This document shows positions 1 to 10,251 of a stretch of DNA of 64,000 nt, in pieces. The stretch is taken from positions 62,001-126,000 of the IMG/VR virus record IMGVR_UViG_3300027963_000041. The stretch is one strand, 5' to 3'. Position numbers and translations under genes: made by a program. The stretch comes from a virus. The notes below the pieces were generated by a model. The model was not told where the DNA came from. It saw nothing but the letters and a program-made list of their open reading frames with translations, and did no database searches. How positions within the stretch are numbered: position 1 is the stretch's first letter; the number at the start of each line of letters is the position of its first letter.

Positions 1-1
1 A

Positions 2-3000
2 ACAACATCAAATACTGTTGTGACAGATAACTATACTTTTGACAATGGTCAAAGAGATACATCATATGAACATGGAAGTATTTCTCCTAAGATTGGTGTC
101 GTACCATCAGGACAATTGCTTGTAGTTTTTGATCACTTTAACCACGACACATCACAAGGTCTTGGGTATTTGTCAATTGATTCGTATCCAATTAACGATG
201 CAACTTCATCTAATACATCAATTAGAACAGATCAAATTCCAATCTACAGATCAAGAACTGGTACGTCATTTGATTTGCGCGACTGTTTAGATTTCCGTGC
301 AATTAAAGCGGCTAACACTACACCAACAAATCCATTACCATCTATCGCTACAGTTTTGACTGGTACAGCGAACGTAGCATTTGGTAGTGCAAATGTAATT
401 GGTACTGGAACAACATTCACAACAACAGTTATTGCTGGTGACACTCTTCGTATTTCAAATCAAGAAAGAATTGTTGCGTCTGTTACGAATAACACATTCT
501 TAACATGTACTACACAATTCTCAAAAACTGCAACAGCACAAACTGTTAATAGCATAAACCCTAATGAATACGTTATCCCTGGCGGCGGTTTACACTTTCC
601 AGTTCCATCATCTGACTATACCGCAGACTTAATTGTTTACAAAGGTAGAAAAGCAAAACTCTATGTTGATGAAAACGGTGAACTTGGTATCAATGATGGT
701 TCACCAGGTTACCCATATTCATCACCACCTCCAACAATTCCTGATACACTTGAAATTGCAGAATTGACTATTCCTGTGTATCCTTCTCTTGCAAGAGATA
801 TTCAGATCGAATCTTATAACAACCGCCGATTCACCATGCGTGATATTGGTAAGTTAAAGACTCGCGTTGAACAGTTAGAGTACTATGCTACACTCAACGA
901 AACTGAACGTAAAGCAAGTGAGAAAGTTATTCTTGACGATGCTGGTTTAGACAAATACAAAAACGGTGTTCTTGTTGATACTTTCGATGGACATAACATT
1001 GGTGACGTAAACTCAGCAGACTATAAAGTTTCTATTGATAGAACATTCCGCTATGCGACTGCTTATGCAAACAATCAAATTCAAATTGCTTTGAAATATA
1101 ACACAACCGGTTCTTCTGGTGTGTATCGCACACCTGGCAATAAATTGATGTTGGATTATAATGAAGAAACATTCATTGATCAGCCATATGCATCTCAGAC
1201 AATTAATCTAGCACAAGAACTTACATTCACTTGGACTGGTGATTTGGAAGTAGTGCCAGCAACAGATAACTGGATGGATACAAATTATCCACCAGACGCA
1301 AATACAGTTGTTGACTTGACTGGTTTTGCTGATAACTTCAGAACACTTGTCGATGCATGGAACACAGAAGTGGCTCCAATGACACGTTTTTGGACAGGCG
1401 AACCTCCAGTTACTTCACAAACAAACGTGGGTAGTGCGTTCCGCAGTTTCCAACGCGCAACTACATGGGGTCTTGCGGTTCTGCAAGCACAAAGAACACT
1501 TACTACACAAGATCAAATTCAATTTGAAAATCGTGGACAGATTGACATTGCCGCGGCTGACGTAAACAGAGTTACCGAACGTGTTTCTGACGTTTCTATT
1601 AAGCAATGGATGCGTCCACGCGACTTTATTTTCCAAGCACAGTCCATGAAAGACGGTGCAAGAGTTTATGCATTCTTTGATGATATTAACGTAACTGCTA
1701 ACTGCACACAAATTCGTTTGGTTGGTAGCACAACAGTAGATGATTTACTCGACTTGTTTGACACAAATGGTATTCTTGCAACAGATAACACAAAGTATGT
1801 TCGTTTGCCTGCTGGTACATTGCGTACAGAAAGAAATAGAATCTTCGGTCTCTTCAGAGTACCTGAGAATCGTTACTATACCGGTCAACGCACATTCCGT
1901 TTGACTGACGATATAGACAATCGCGTATCTACTGCCACAACAATTGCAAGTACATCAATCTTCTCACAAGGCCTTGCAATCTCTAAGGGGCTTGATATTG
2001 TTAATACTCGCCCGTTTAACTTTAGAGGATTTGCAGACCAGCGAGTTATTGGAACTGCTGGAACTCGACAAGTTGTTATATCAGACACAACTTCTAACGT
2101 GCAAGTTGGACAATGGGATCCATTGTCTCAATCATTCTATGTTGATGAAAACGTATACAAACAAGGTCTCTTTGTTTCATCTTTAGATTTGTTCTTTAGA
2201 AATAAAACGGACGAACCTAATCTTGGTGTGACTGTAGAAATTCGCGAAATGCAAAATGGTTTTCCAACCCGTAGAGCGGTTGGTGATGTATCAAGAAGAG
2301 AAAACGCAGAGATTAATGTAAGCACATCTGGTACAGTTGCAACCACGTTTGAGTTTAAGAGTCCAATCTATCTTGCGCCTGGCGTAGAGTATTGCTTTGT
2401 TGTAAAACCAGATGGTAACTCTACAGGCTTTGATGTGTTCGTTGCAGAACTTGGACAATTTGACATTACCAATCCAGAAATTAATCTGCGTATTGATAAA
2501 CAAGCCGCTGCCGGTATTCTATTCACCTCTGCTAACGACTTTACTTGGTCTGCAAGACAAAATCAAGACGTTAAGTTTAAGTTGAAGGTTGCCAAATTCC
2601 TAACTACAGCGCCTGGCGTTGCAGTACTTCAGAATATGAACTTGACGGCTAACAGCGACTTTGAATTTAACTCTTACATTTTGAATATTGAAAACCTTAC
2701 AATCCCAAAAACAGACGTAACATTGGAATCAAGAGTTTCTGATGCATCATATGCTATTGCAGATTTTAAACCAGTTCGTAATCTAGAACGTGTTCAAGAA
2801 ACTGCCGTTCGTATTATTGCAAATACAGTTAATGAAGCGACAGAACTTTCAACAACAAAATCAATGACTGTTCGCGCAACTCTGACTACAGAGAATGCAT
2901 ATATTACACCATACATTGATTTGCAACGTATGAATGCCGCGCTTGAGCAAACTCAGATTAATAACTTGTCCTATCGTGAATTAGATGGTGGAGTTACATG

Positions 3001-3835
3001 GTCAGCAAATAGCACCATTGTAACTGGCGCAGGCACATCATTTAATACTGAATTAAGTGCTGGTGAATTTGTTCTCTTTGGAGAAGAATATCGTCAAATT
3101 GCTTCCATTACAAATTCAAGTTACATGGAAGTTAAGAATGCATTCACCACATCCGGTTCTGGCGCAACAGTATTCCAAGAAAATGAAGAAAATCCAACTG
3201 GACCATATGCTTCAGAGTCGCGCTATATCACTCGCGTAGTTAAGTTGAATGACGGATTTGAATCTTCAGACCTTGCGGTTTACGTTTCAGTTAACAAGCA
3301 ACAATCAACAGGCATCAAAGTTTACTATAAAGTACTTAGCCCTGAAGATACTGATCCATTTGAGTCTAAATTCTGGAACGAGATGGTAATTGAAGGTGGT
3401 TCAACAACCAACCAAAACTCAATTACCTACAATGAAGAAAAGTATGTTGTACCACCCGCAAAGAAAACTGGTGGTTCTCAGTTATTGAGAGGCACAGTTT
3501 CTACAACAAATGGCGACACAATTGTTTCAGGTTCAAACACAGTCTTCTTGGAAGCATTGACTGTGGGTTCAACCATTGCGATTGGCACATCAAGATTGCA
3601 AAGAACAATTACCGCTATTTCGAACAATACTTTCCTTGCTGTAGATAGCGCATTTACCGCTAACACTACAGGACAAGAGGCTTATAAGGTTCTAAATAAC
3701 TCTATTGGCTACACAACACCTGAAGGCAAATCGTTTGATGGATTTAAATTCTTTGCAATTAAGGTAGTATTTTTATCTACCAATCGTGCATATGCACCAA
3801 AAATCAAAGAATTAAGAGCGGTTGCTTTGGCTTAA
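2..3835 (+). CDS. DUF4815-type virion structural protein, 5' truncated
   Basis: A very long structural protein whose reading frame is open to the left edge of the window, so the true start lies upstream; the first possible start inside the window is a GTG at 20. The central part (around residues 180-370, counted from that GTG) resembles the DUF4815 proteins of T4-like cyanophages, which sit among baseplate and tail-fibre genes. Three copies of a beta-rich module of about 60 residues with the pattern G-x-G-T-x-F ... G-D/E/S-x ... N-x-T/S-x lie at about 352-560, 2989-3175 and 3481-3700. No signal peptide or membrane segment is visible. Role as a baseplate or fibre-associated virion protein is inferred from family resemblance and position next to fibre genes; the exact location in the particle is unknown. 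Confidence 0.75.
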   Translation, partial: TTSNTVVTDNYTFDNGQRDTSYEHGSISPKIGVVPSGQLLVVFDHFNHDTSQGLGYLSIDSYPINDATSSNTSIRTDQIPIYRSRTGTSFDLRDCLDFRAIKAANTTPTNPLPSIATVLTGTANVAFGSANVIGTGTTFTTTVIAGDTLRISNQERIVASVTNNTFLTCTTQFSKTATAQTVNSINPNEYVIPGGGLHFPVPSSDYTADLIVYKGRKAKLYVDENGELGINDGSPGYPYSSPPPTIPDTLEIAELTIPVYPSLARDIQIESYNNRRFTMRDIGKLKTRVEQLEYYATLNETERKASEKVILDDAGLDKYKNGVLVDTFDGHNIGDVNSADYKVSIDRTFRYATAYANNQIQIALKYNTTGSSGVYRTPGNKLMLDYNEETFIDQPYASQTINLAQELTFTWTGDLEVVPATDNWMDTNYPPDANTVVDLTGFADNFRTLVDAWNTEVAPMTRFWTGEPPVTSQTNVGSAFRSFQRATTWGLAVLQAQRTLTTQDQIQFENRGQIDIAAADVNRVTERVSDVSIKQWMRPRDFIFQAQSMKDGARVYAFFDDINVTANCTQIRLVGSTTVDDLLDLFDTNGILATDNTKYVRLPAGTLRTERNRIFGLFRVPENRYYTGQRTFRLTDDIDNRVSTATTIASTSIFSQGLAISKGLDIVNTRPFNFRGFADQRVIGTAGTRQVVISDTTSNVQVGQWDPLSQSFYVDENVYKQGLFVSSLDLFFRNKTDEPNLGVTVEIREMQNGFPTRRAVGDVSRRENAEINVSTSGTVATTFEFKSPIYLAPGVEYCFVVKPDGNSTGFDVFVAELGQFDITNPEINLRIDKQAAAGILFTSANDFTWSARQNQDVKFKLKVAKFLTTAPGVAVLQNMNLTANSDFEFNSYILNIENLTIPKTDVTLESRVSDASYAIADFKPVRNLERVQETAVRIIANTVNEATELSTTKSMTVRATLTTENAYITPYIDLQRMNAALEQTQINNLSYRELDGGVTWSANSTIVTGAGTSFNTELSAGEFVLFGEEYRQIASITNSSYMEVKNAFTTSGSGATVFQENEENPTGPYASESRYITRVVKLNDGFESSDLAVYVSVNKQQSTGIKVYYKVLSPEDTDPFESKFWNEMVIEGGSTTNQNSITYNEEKYVVPPAKKTGGSQLLRGTVSTTNGDTIVSGSNTVFLEALTVGSTIAIGTSRLQRTITAISNNTFLAVDSAFTANTTGQEAYKVLNNSIGYTTPEGKSFDGFKFFAIKVVFLSTNRAYAPKIKELRAVALA

Positions 3836-3847
3836 AGATAAAAGGCG

Positions 3848-3855
3848 CATAAATA
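3848..3855 (+). promoter_or_regulatory. Possible late promoter box (CATAAATA)
   Basis: One mismatch from TATAAATA, but it ends one base before the ATG of the 77-residue protein, so its transcript would start inside that gene. It could serve the fibre gene further on, as could AATAAATA at 4082-4089. Confidence 0.35.
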
Positions 3856-3856
3856 A

Positions 3857-4090
3857 ATGGAACACAAAATTGAACTTTCCGAACCTATTCACGGATTTAC
3901 TCATAGAGATGCACACTCTAAAGCCTTATTGAATACAGATTTAAGCGGGCTGATGAAGTACAAGTTGCAAAGAGAGAGACACTTTCAAGGCATCCAAGAA
4001 ATGAATAGGGTCAGGTCGGATATTTCGTTCTTAAAAGGCGAAATGAAAGAAATTAAACAATTACTTTTAGTTCTATTACAGAATAAATAA
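3857..4090 (+). CDS. Small hypothetical protein with C-terminal coiled coil
   Basis: A 77-residue protein. The N-terminal half is rich in His and charged residues (EPIHGFTHRDAHSKALL), and the C-terminal third is an amphipathic helix ending in a Leu-rich stretch, a likely short coiled coil. It lies between two large structural genes in the same orientation, so it is probably a small virion or assembly protein; I do not recognise a family with a known function. A TATAAATA-like box overlaps the region just before the ATG, so translation probably depends on read-through from upstream or the box serves the next gene. Confidence 0.6.
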   Translation: MEHKIELSEPIHGFTHRDAHSKALLNTDLSGLMKYKLQRERHFQGIQEMNRVRSDISFLKGEMKEIKQLLLVLLQNK

Positions 4091-4119
4091 CCTAAATTAA
4101 CAGAAGAGAGAGAGAAAAG

Positions 4120-6639
4120 ATGGCACAGACTCAAATTCAGTTAGCAAATACATTCAATGAATTTCGCGCGGCATACAATGCGGCCGCGAATACCGTTGAT
4201 TCGCTAGAAACTTCACTTAACGCGATTACTGGAGGCGGAGGGTCTGGCATCAATGTTGGAACCGTAACTGCTAACAACTTCGTCAACACTACTTTAACCA
4301 GCGGAAGATTACTATTTGGTAATGCCGCAGGTCATATTGTTGGAGATGCCGGGCTGGCTTTTGCCACATCTAACAATCATTTGCTTGCCACAAACGTAAT
4401 AACTGGTAATGGTTATTTCTCAACTTCTCTTCGTGCCGCAACTGTTCAAGCAAACAATCTCACATCTGGTCGTCTTACTTTTGCAACGACAAATGGTCAA
4501 TTAACAGACGATGGTGATTTGGTTTGGGATACAAGTACAAATAGATTGACTGTAACAAATGGTCAGTTAAATCTCGCCGGTACTACATCACTAGACAGCG
4601 CAGGTAAAATTGATGTAAACAATACTCTTCGTGCCGCAAACGTAACTGCAAACAATCTTACATCTGGTCGCGTTCTAATCGCAGGCACATCTGGTCTGAT
4701 CACAGACGATAGCGGATTGACATACAATTCCGGAACAGACTCTCTCACCGCAAGTGGTAACATTACTGCAACTGCATGGGCTAATGCCGCAAACATGAAC
4801 ATTACAACCAATTTAAGTGTTGGTGCTAACGTAAATGTCTCAGGTACAGTAAATGCCGCATCCGACTTACATGTTGGTGGTGCGGCACAATGGATTATCG
4901 ATAAAGACGAAGATCAAGACGTTCACTTGGTTACAGCGGTCGGTCAAAGTGATGGCTCGCACGATATTGCTATTATTAACCGCAGTAATAGTGCAAACGC
5001 ATATGCCGAATTGATTGCAATGAACAACGCAGGTAATACCGATAACGGTTGGGTATCAATTGGTATTAATTCAACAAACTACAATCAAGGTGCGTTCGCT
5101 ATTACAAAAGGCGAAGACGCATACATTCTTTATAATCAACCAGTAGGTTCAACAAAGTCTGGTGACTTAATTATCGGTACTGGTGGTAACGGTACAGGCA
5201 ACAAGATCATCTTCTCAGCGAATGGCTTTGATGATCCAGCAAATAACACTCAGTTGACTATTGTTCCTGGTGTTAGTATTCACGTTGAAGTTCCTACACA
5301 GTCTATTTCGACCACAACTGGTGCATTGACAGTCGCAGGTGGTCTAGGCGTTGTTGGTAACATGAACGTAGGTGGTAACGTAACCATCACAGGTACTATT
5401 TCTCTACTTGGTGCAGGTAACACAGTTTCAACAGATACACTTTCTGTTGCAAACGCGATGTTGTTCCTTGCGAATGGTAACTCCGCAGACACAATCGACA
5501 TTGGTGTTATTGGTGAATACACAGCAGGTACAAAGAAGTATCTTGGCTTTGTTCGCGATGCATCAGATGGTGTCTTTAAACTATTTATTGATGGTAGCGC
5601 CAAACCTTCAAACACAGTAAACTTTGGTCTAGCAGGATTGAAGTATGGTTCAGTACAAATTGGTGAATTGTATACATCAAATACTACTGCAACTTCAAGC
5701 ACTACTACAGGTTCACTCAGAGTTGCGGGTGGTGCAGGTATCGCAGGTGGTGTATGGGCTGGCGGTGCAATTCGCACAGACTCAAATACTGTATCTACAT
5801 CTATATCAACTGGTGCATTGATTATTGCTGGTGGCGCAGGTGTCGCAGGCGCAATCAACGCTGGCGGTGCAATTAAAACAACAGATAGTACAGCATCCAC
5901 AACCACAGCAACTGGTTCTATCATCGCAGGTGGTGGTCTAGGCGTTGGTGGTCAAGTTACCGCTGGTGGCGCACTCAAGACTACAGATAGCACGGCATCA
6001 ACTACAACCGCGACAGGTTCTATCATCGCAGGTGGTGGTGCAGGTATCGCAGGCGCAATCAACGCTGGTGGTGCAATTAAAACAACAGACGCTACAGCAT
6101 CAACTACAACCGCGACAGGTTCTATCATTGCGGGTGGCGGCCTAGGTGTTGCCGGAGCCGCTTATATTGGTGGTATTATCTCCACTAGTGACGCCACAGA
6201 CACTACATCAGGAACATCGGGTGCTGTTCGAGTTGCTGGTGGTATCGGTGTTGTAAAAGGTGTTCACGTTGGTGGAACACTTATCACAACAAAAGTATCA
6301 GAGAAAACATCAGATGTATCGGCAAGTGGTGTTACAACATTCGATACAACAAACGGTCATGTATTCGCAGTTACACCAAGTGCTGACTTTACTGCAAACT
6401 TTACAAACGTAGACACAACATCAAGCCGTGTTCAAGTAATGACACTTATCATCACACAAGGCGGAACGCCACGTGCCTTGTCCGCAGTTCAGATTGCTGG
6501 TGTCGGACAAACAATTAAATACGCTGGTAACGTGACTCCAACATTTACTGCAAATAAAACAGAACTTGTTGTTATTACACTCATTAGAACTAGCGGCGGC
6601 TCATGGACTGTTACAGGTCAACTATCACAATACGGTTAA
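4120..6639 (+). CDS. Repeat-rich tail-fibre-like structural protein
   Basis: An 839-residue Gly/Thr/Ala/Ser-rich protein with the composition of phage fibres. The N-terminal third repeats a unit around ANNLTSGR followed by a DD-G/S segment (near residues 55, 110 and 183). The middle holds tandem 34-residue units with the core TTATGSIIAGGG and a turn GGAIKTTD, encoded by 102-bp DNA repeats between about 5680 and 6180. The C-terminal 100 residues are non-repetitive (VSASGVTTFDTTNGHVF and onwards) and look like a terminal head domain. The start has an AGAGAGAG purine tract just upstream. Receptor binding or fibre function is inferred from repeats and neighbours; no chaperone or peptidase tail domain is recognised. 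Confidence 0.7.
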   Translation: MAQTQIQLANTFNEFRAAYNAAANTVDSLETSLNAITGGGGSGINVGTVTANNFVNTTLTSGRLLFGNAAGHIVGDAGLAFATSNNHLLATNVITGNGYFSTSLRAATVQANNLTSGRLTFATTNGQLTDDGDLVWDTSTNRLTVTNGQLNLAGTTSLDSAGKIDVNNTLRAANVTANNLTSGRVLIAGTSGLITDDSGLTYNSGTDSLTASGNITATAWANAANMNITTNLSVGANVNVSGTVNAASDLHVGGAAQWIIDKDEDQDVHLVTAVGQSDGSHDIAIINRSNSANAYAELIAMNNAGNTDNGWVSIGINSTNYNQGAFAITKGEDAYILYNQPVGSTKSGDLIIGTGGNGTGNKIIFSANGFDDPANNTQLTIVPGVSIHVEVPTQSISTTTGALTVAGGLGVVGNMNVGGNVTITGTISLLGAGNTVSTDTLSVANAMLFLANGNSADTIDIGVIGEYTAGTKKYLGFVRDASDGVFKLFIDGSAKPSNTVNFGLAGLKYGSVQIGELYTSNTTATSSTTTGSLRVAGGAGIAGGVWAGGAIRTDSNTVSTSISTGALIIAGGAGVAGAINAGGAIKTTDSTASTTTATGSIIAGGGLGVGGQVTAGGALKTTDSTASTTTATGSIIAGGGAGIAGAINAGGAIKTTDATASTTTATGSIIAGGGLGVAGAAYIGGIISTSDATDTTSGTSGAVRVAGGIGVVKGVHVGGTLITTKVSEKTSDVSASGVTTFDTTNGHVFAVTPSADFTANFTNVDTTSSRVQVMTLIITQGGTPRALSAVQIAGVGQTIKYAGNVTPTFTANKTELVVITLIRTSGGSWTVTGQLSQYG
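5680..6180 (+). repeat. 102-bp tandem coding repeats in fibre gene
   Basis: Successive units start near 5861, 5963 and 6065 (period 102 bp, 34 codons), with more diverged copies on either side. The encoded unit contains TTATGSIIAGGG. Near-identity of the inner copies at DNA level suggests recent duplication or homogenisation. Confidence 0.7.
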
Positions 6640-6656
6640 TTAGAGAGGTTGCTTAA

Positions 6657-7994
6657 ATGCCATTTTTTAATTCGGCAGGCGCCGCCGCGGTAGCAACAGG
6701 TCGTGGAGGATATCATCCGAGTGTTTCGGGAACCGATGCGCCTGGCTCTTCAGCCGCGGGTTCCTTAGGAACATCAACGCTAAGTGGCAATGGTCAAACC
6801 ATTGCTTCTACTTCAGCATCGACTGTTACTGGTCAACGAGATATTATTGACCCGTGGTTCACTGGCGCAGAAGCATATTCAATTACTTCAGGTTCTTTAC
6901 CTCCAGGATTTGCACTCAACCCATCAACCGGTCAAGTAACCGGAGCATATACGATAGCAGGCTGGAACGAAGACGGTACTTATAATTTTACTGTTCGCTC
7001 AAATACTGGTGACGGGCTTCATCAAAGCGACAGGGCATATTCGATTGCGGTTTCAGTTCCTTTTCTTTACAAACAGATCATCACAATTGGTTATGTAGTC
7101 GGCGGTTACATTAGTTCAACTCCATACAGAAATGTGCATGGAATGAATAATGCAACGGACACCACCACAAACAAAGGCGATTTGATTGGTAATGCCGCCC
7201 AATATACTGATGGTTTCCCATCTAAAGACAACTCATATATAATGGGTACAAGCGATAGCGCAAGTACCGGTTCAGCAAGAACTGATAAATTCAATATGAG
7301 AACTGAGACTGCTATTGCACATGATGCTAGTAGAAACATGCCAGGTTCTAAAGATGACCTAACAATAGCATCAACATTGTCACCAGCCGCAATTGGTTAT
7401 ATTTTTGGTGGCGGGTCAGCATCAGTTTTTAAATTTACTTCAAGTAATGATACTTGCGCGACAATTCCTGCTACGTCAACTGCTGGATCGGCTAGCACAG
7501 CAACAGGTACTGGCTCTATTCAAGGAGAACTTAACGCAGTTATAACTCCTGGTGCAAATAAATTTGTTTACGCAACAGAAACAAATACAGGCATCGCGCC
7601 AGCATATCCTGATGTAGACGGACAGCAAAAAGGCTTGTCCACAAAATTAGGTAAAGGCTATATGGGCAACGAAGGTGGTTATGCTAGAGGTTATAACTTC
7701 CGCGTTTGGAATTTTAGTAGCGAAACATATACTACAGTATCAAAGCCAGCAATTCCATTACACCCATTGGGTTATGGTGAAGAAAATATGATCATGGGTC
7801 AACATTGGGGATATATTATGGGACTTTACAACGAATCAACTGGACAAATTACAGATTGCATCAAACATGTTTATCCAACAAATAGTGGATATTATCTGGG
7901 TTTCGGTGCTGATTCTGCGCCTGGTGGATTTAATGTGCCGGCTCCAGGTTCTCTTGGGGGAAGAAGTTCCGGAGCAAAGTCTTGGAGAGATTAA
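6657..7994 (+). CDS. Ig/kelch-like structural protein, copy 1
   Basis: A 445-residue protein beginning MPFFNSAGA followed by a Gly/Ser-rich stretch. Residues about 55-125 resemble the putative-Ig (He_PIG) type fold with the hallmark SLPPGFALNPSTGQVTG. The C-terminal 300 residues show kelch-like blades with YVVGGY, GYIFGGGS and WGYIMGLY motifs, suggesting a beta-propeller. It is followed without any gap by a paralogue with the same N terminus, so the two arose by tandem duplication. Gene order after a fibre gene suggests an adhesin or fibre-tip protein; this role is inferred. The start is preceded by a GAGAGG ribosome-binding site. Confidence 0.7.
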   Translation: MPFFNSAGAAAVATGRGGYHPSVSGTDAPGSSAAGSLGTSTLSGNGQTIASTSASTVTGQRDIIDPWFTGAEAYSITSGSLPPGFALNPSTGQVTGAYTIAGWNEDGTYNFTVRSNTGDGLHQSDRAYSIAVSVPFLYKQIITIGYVVGGYISSTPYRNVHGMNNATDTTTNKGDLIGNAAQYTDGFPSKDNSYIMGTSDSASTGSARTDKFNMRTETAIAHDASRNMPGSKDDLTIASTLSPAAIGYIFGGGSASVFKFTSSNDTCATIPATSTAGSASTATGTGSIQGELNAVITPGANKFVYATETNTGIAPAYPDVDGQQKGLSTKLGKGYMGNEGGYARGYNFRVWNFSSETYTTVSKPAIPLHPLGYGEENMIMGQHWGYIMGLYNESTGQITDCIKHVYPTNSGYYLGFGADSAPGGFNVPAPGSLGGRSSGAKSWRD

Positions 7995-9344
7995 ATGCCA
8001 TTTTTTAATTCGGCAGGCGCGTCCGCTGTAGCAACAGGTCGTGGGGGATTTCACCCAAATGTTTCTGGAACAGAGGCTCCAGGTTCTTCAGCCGCAGGTT
8101 CTTTAGGTACTTCAACGCTAAGTGGTAACGGACAGACCATTGCCGCCACTTCAGCATCGACTGTTACTGGTCAGAGAGATATTATTGATCCATGGTTTAC
8201 AGGAAGCGAATCTTACTCAATTACTTCAGGTTCTTTACCTCCAGGTTTTACACTTAATTCATCAACGGGTCAAGTCACAGGTGCATATACTGTAGCAGGT
8301 TGGAATGAAAGCGGATCATATAACTTTACTGTTCGTGCAAATACTGGTGATGGGCTTCATCAAAGCGACAGAGCATACTCAATCGCAATAACTGTACCAT
8401 TTTTCTATAAGCAAATCATTACAACTGGTTATGTAGTCGGCGGTTATTTAAACTCAGTACCGTGGCGAAACGTACATGCAATGAACAATGCGACGGACAC
8501 CACCTCAAACAAAGGCGATTTGATTGGTAATGCCGCACAATATACTGATGGATTTCCATCTAAAAATTCTTCATATTCAATGGGTACAAGTGATAGTGCG
8601 TCTACTGGTTCATCAAGAACTGATAAATGGAATATGAGAACAGAAACGTCTATTGCACATGATGCTGGTAGAAACATGCCAGGTTCTAAAGATGACTTAA
8701 CTATAATGAGTACACTGGCACCAGAAGCAGTAGGATATATTTTTGGTGGTGGTTCAACATCTATTTTTAAATTTCTTTCGAGTACTGACGTTGCCTCAAC
8801 AATTCCTGCAACCGGTCCAGCAGGCGGTACAGGAAGCGGATGTGGATCAATTCAAGATGAATTGGTCGGGCATGTTTGGGGAGATGGTAATACTGGACAA
8901 ACATTTACATATTCAACTGAGACTTTAGCCGCAGTCGGCGCAAACTCGGGCGGATTCAATGGACAGCAAAAAGGCTTATCTACAAAGTTAGGTAAAGGCT
9001 ATGGTGGTAATGAAGGCAGTTACGGAGGCGGTTATAACTTCCGCGTTTGGAATTTTAGTTCATCTACATATACTACAGTAGCAAAGCCAGCGATTCCTAG
9101 ATATCCAGCAGGTTATGGTGAAGAAAATATGATCATGGGTCAACATTGGGGATATATTATGGGACTTTATGTAAATTTAGAACCAGTAACATCACAAACT
9201 TCTGATTGTATTAAACACGTTTATCCAACAGATACCGGATATTATATGGGTTTTGCTGCCGATAGCGCGCCTGGTGGATTTAATGTGCCGGGTGCAGGAA
9301 TTATGGGTGGTCGTAGTTCTGGAGTAAAATCTTGGAGAGATTAA
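7995..9344 (+). CDS. Ig/kelch-like structural protein, copy 2
   Basis: A 449-residue paralogue of the preceding protein; its ATG directly abuts the upstream TAA. The N-terminal 150 residues (MPFFNSAGASAVATGRGG, Ig-like SLPPGFTLNSSTGQVTG) are almost identical to copy 1. Divergence is concentrated in two internal loops (codons about 260-320 and 385-400), the pattern expected when exposed loops of a propeller-like binding domain are under diversifying selection. The last residues (GGRSSGVKSWRD) again match copy 1. Probable fibre-tip or decoration protein by context; no enzymatic motif seen. Confidence 0.7.
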   Translation: MPFFNSAGASAVATGRGGFHPNVSGTEAPGSSAAGSLGTSTLSGNGQTIAATSASTVTGQRDIIDPWFTGSESYSITSGSLPPGFTLNSSTGQVTGAYTVAGWNESGSYNFTVRANTGDGLHQSDRAYSIAITVPFFYKQIITTGYVVGGYLNSVPWRNVHAMNNATDTTSNKGDLIGNAAQYTDGFPSKNSSYSMGTSDSASTGSSRTDKWNMRTETSIAHDAGRNMPGSKDDLTIMSTLAPEAVGYIFGGGSTSIFKFLSSTDVASTIPATGPAGGTGSGCGSIQDELVGHVWGDGNTGQTFTYSTETLAAVGANSGGFNGQQKGLSTKLGKGYGGNEGSYGGGYNFRVWNFSSSTYTTVAKPAIPRYPAGYGEENMIMGQHWGYIMGLYVNLEPVTSQTSDCIKHVYPTDTGYYMGFAADSAPGGFNVPGAGIMGGRSSGVKSWRD

Positions 9345-9369
9345 TTTTTTTGACTTGGAGAAAGTAAAC

Positions 9370-10251
9370 ATGACTGAATTGGTAACTAAAGAACATTTTG
9401 AAACATTAACAAAGAGATATTCAAAAAATTCTATTTCAACGCACACTCAACACGAATCAAATTTGGTTCCTTTGAGCAATAGTGAGAAGCATTTTTTGAG
9501 AGAAGATCAAAAAGAACTTCTAGAGTATGCAGTAAACCGAGAATGGCAAACATCAAAATTTAAGATGCGTCACTTTGTTGGTGATGCACAAGTAACGCCA
9601 TATGCAAAATTAAAACAATATATTGTTGAAGCAAGAGAAAGAGAAGAAGCAATTGCTTCTATGGAATTTGAGAAAAGAAAACAAGAAGTTGAAGTAAAAA
9701 TTCTCAAGAAAAAAATTGAACAAGAACAAGATGAACTTCAAAAAGAACTTCATCAAATTGAACTTGAGAAAAAAGAAAGAGGACAATCTTTAGGTATCAA
9801 ACGAATTGAAGACCTATACAAAGAGCGTCAACAATTCTTAGAATTAATTGATGAATTCAATAACTCTTCAGAAGGAAGATTGCCAGATGGAACTTTGTTA
9901 TTAGAATGTTTAAGCGATCCAATTAAAGAAGAAATTCTTGAAAGAGAATTGTGGACTGCAAGACTAGCAAAGCAAGCGGCTATGGAAATCGCAACTGCTG
10001 GAAGAATTGGTTCAGGCAATTTAGATGCTATCGCAATGCTTGATAAAAATCATCAAGCAGAAGTTTTATTTCTTGCAACAGACTATGGTACTAGACTTGA
10101 AAGCGCAATGGGCTTTTTAAGAAACGAAGCGGTTGGTCAACTCAATCTAACATACAAAGACAAAGATGTTAAACTTACAGAGATTTTGTCTTTTACCGCA
10201 CACGAAAAAAATTACAACAATCTATTAGCGCACGAAAAGGTTAAAGAATGA
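9370..10251 (+). CDS. Coiled-coil hypothetical protein
   Basis: A 293-residue protein starting at the ATG at 9370, which has a GGAG site 9-12 nt upstream; an in-frame TTG at 9355 would overlap that site. Residues about 90-150 form a long, highly charged Glu/Lys/Gln helix typical of a coiled coil. The C-terminal part is helical with no recognised motif. It lies in the fibre region and overlaps the next gene by four bases (ATGA), so the two are probably co-translated. It could be a fibre connector or a fibre-assembly chaperone; neither is shown by the sequence. Confidence 0.6.
   Translation: MTELVTKEHFETLTKRYSKNSISTHTQHESNLVPLSNSEKHFLREDQKELLEYAVNREWQTSKFKMRHFVGDAQVTPYAKLKQYIVEAREREEAIASMEFEKRKQEVEVKILKKKIEQEQDELQKELHQIELEKKERGQSLGIKRIEDLYKERQQFLELIDEFNNSSEGRLPDGTLLLECLSDPIKEEILERELWTARLAKQAAMEIATAGRIGSGNLDAIAMLDKNHQAEVLFLATDYGTRLESAMGFLRNEAVGQLNLTYKDKDVKLTEILSFTAHEKNYNNLLAHEKVKE

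Noticed and set aside
5280-5924. Long antisense open frame (214 codons) opposite the fibre gene
   Set aside because: It mirrors the Gly/Ala/Thr-rich repeats of the + strand fibre gene, has no ribosome site and gives a low-complexity Pro/Val/Ala product.
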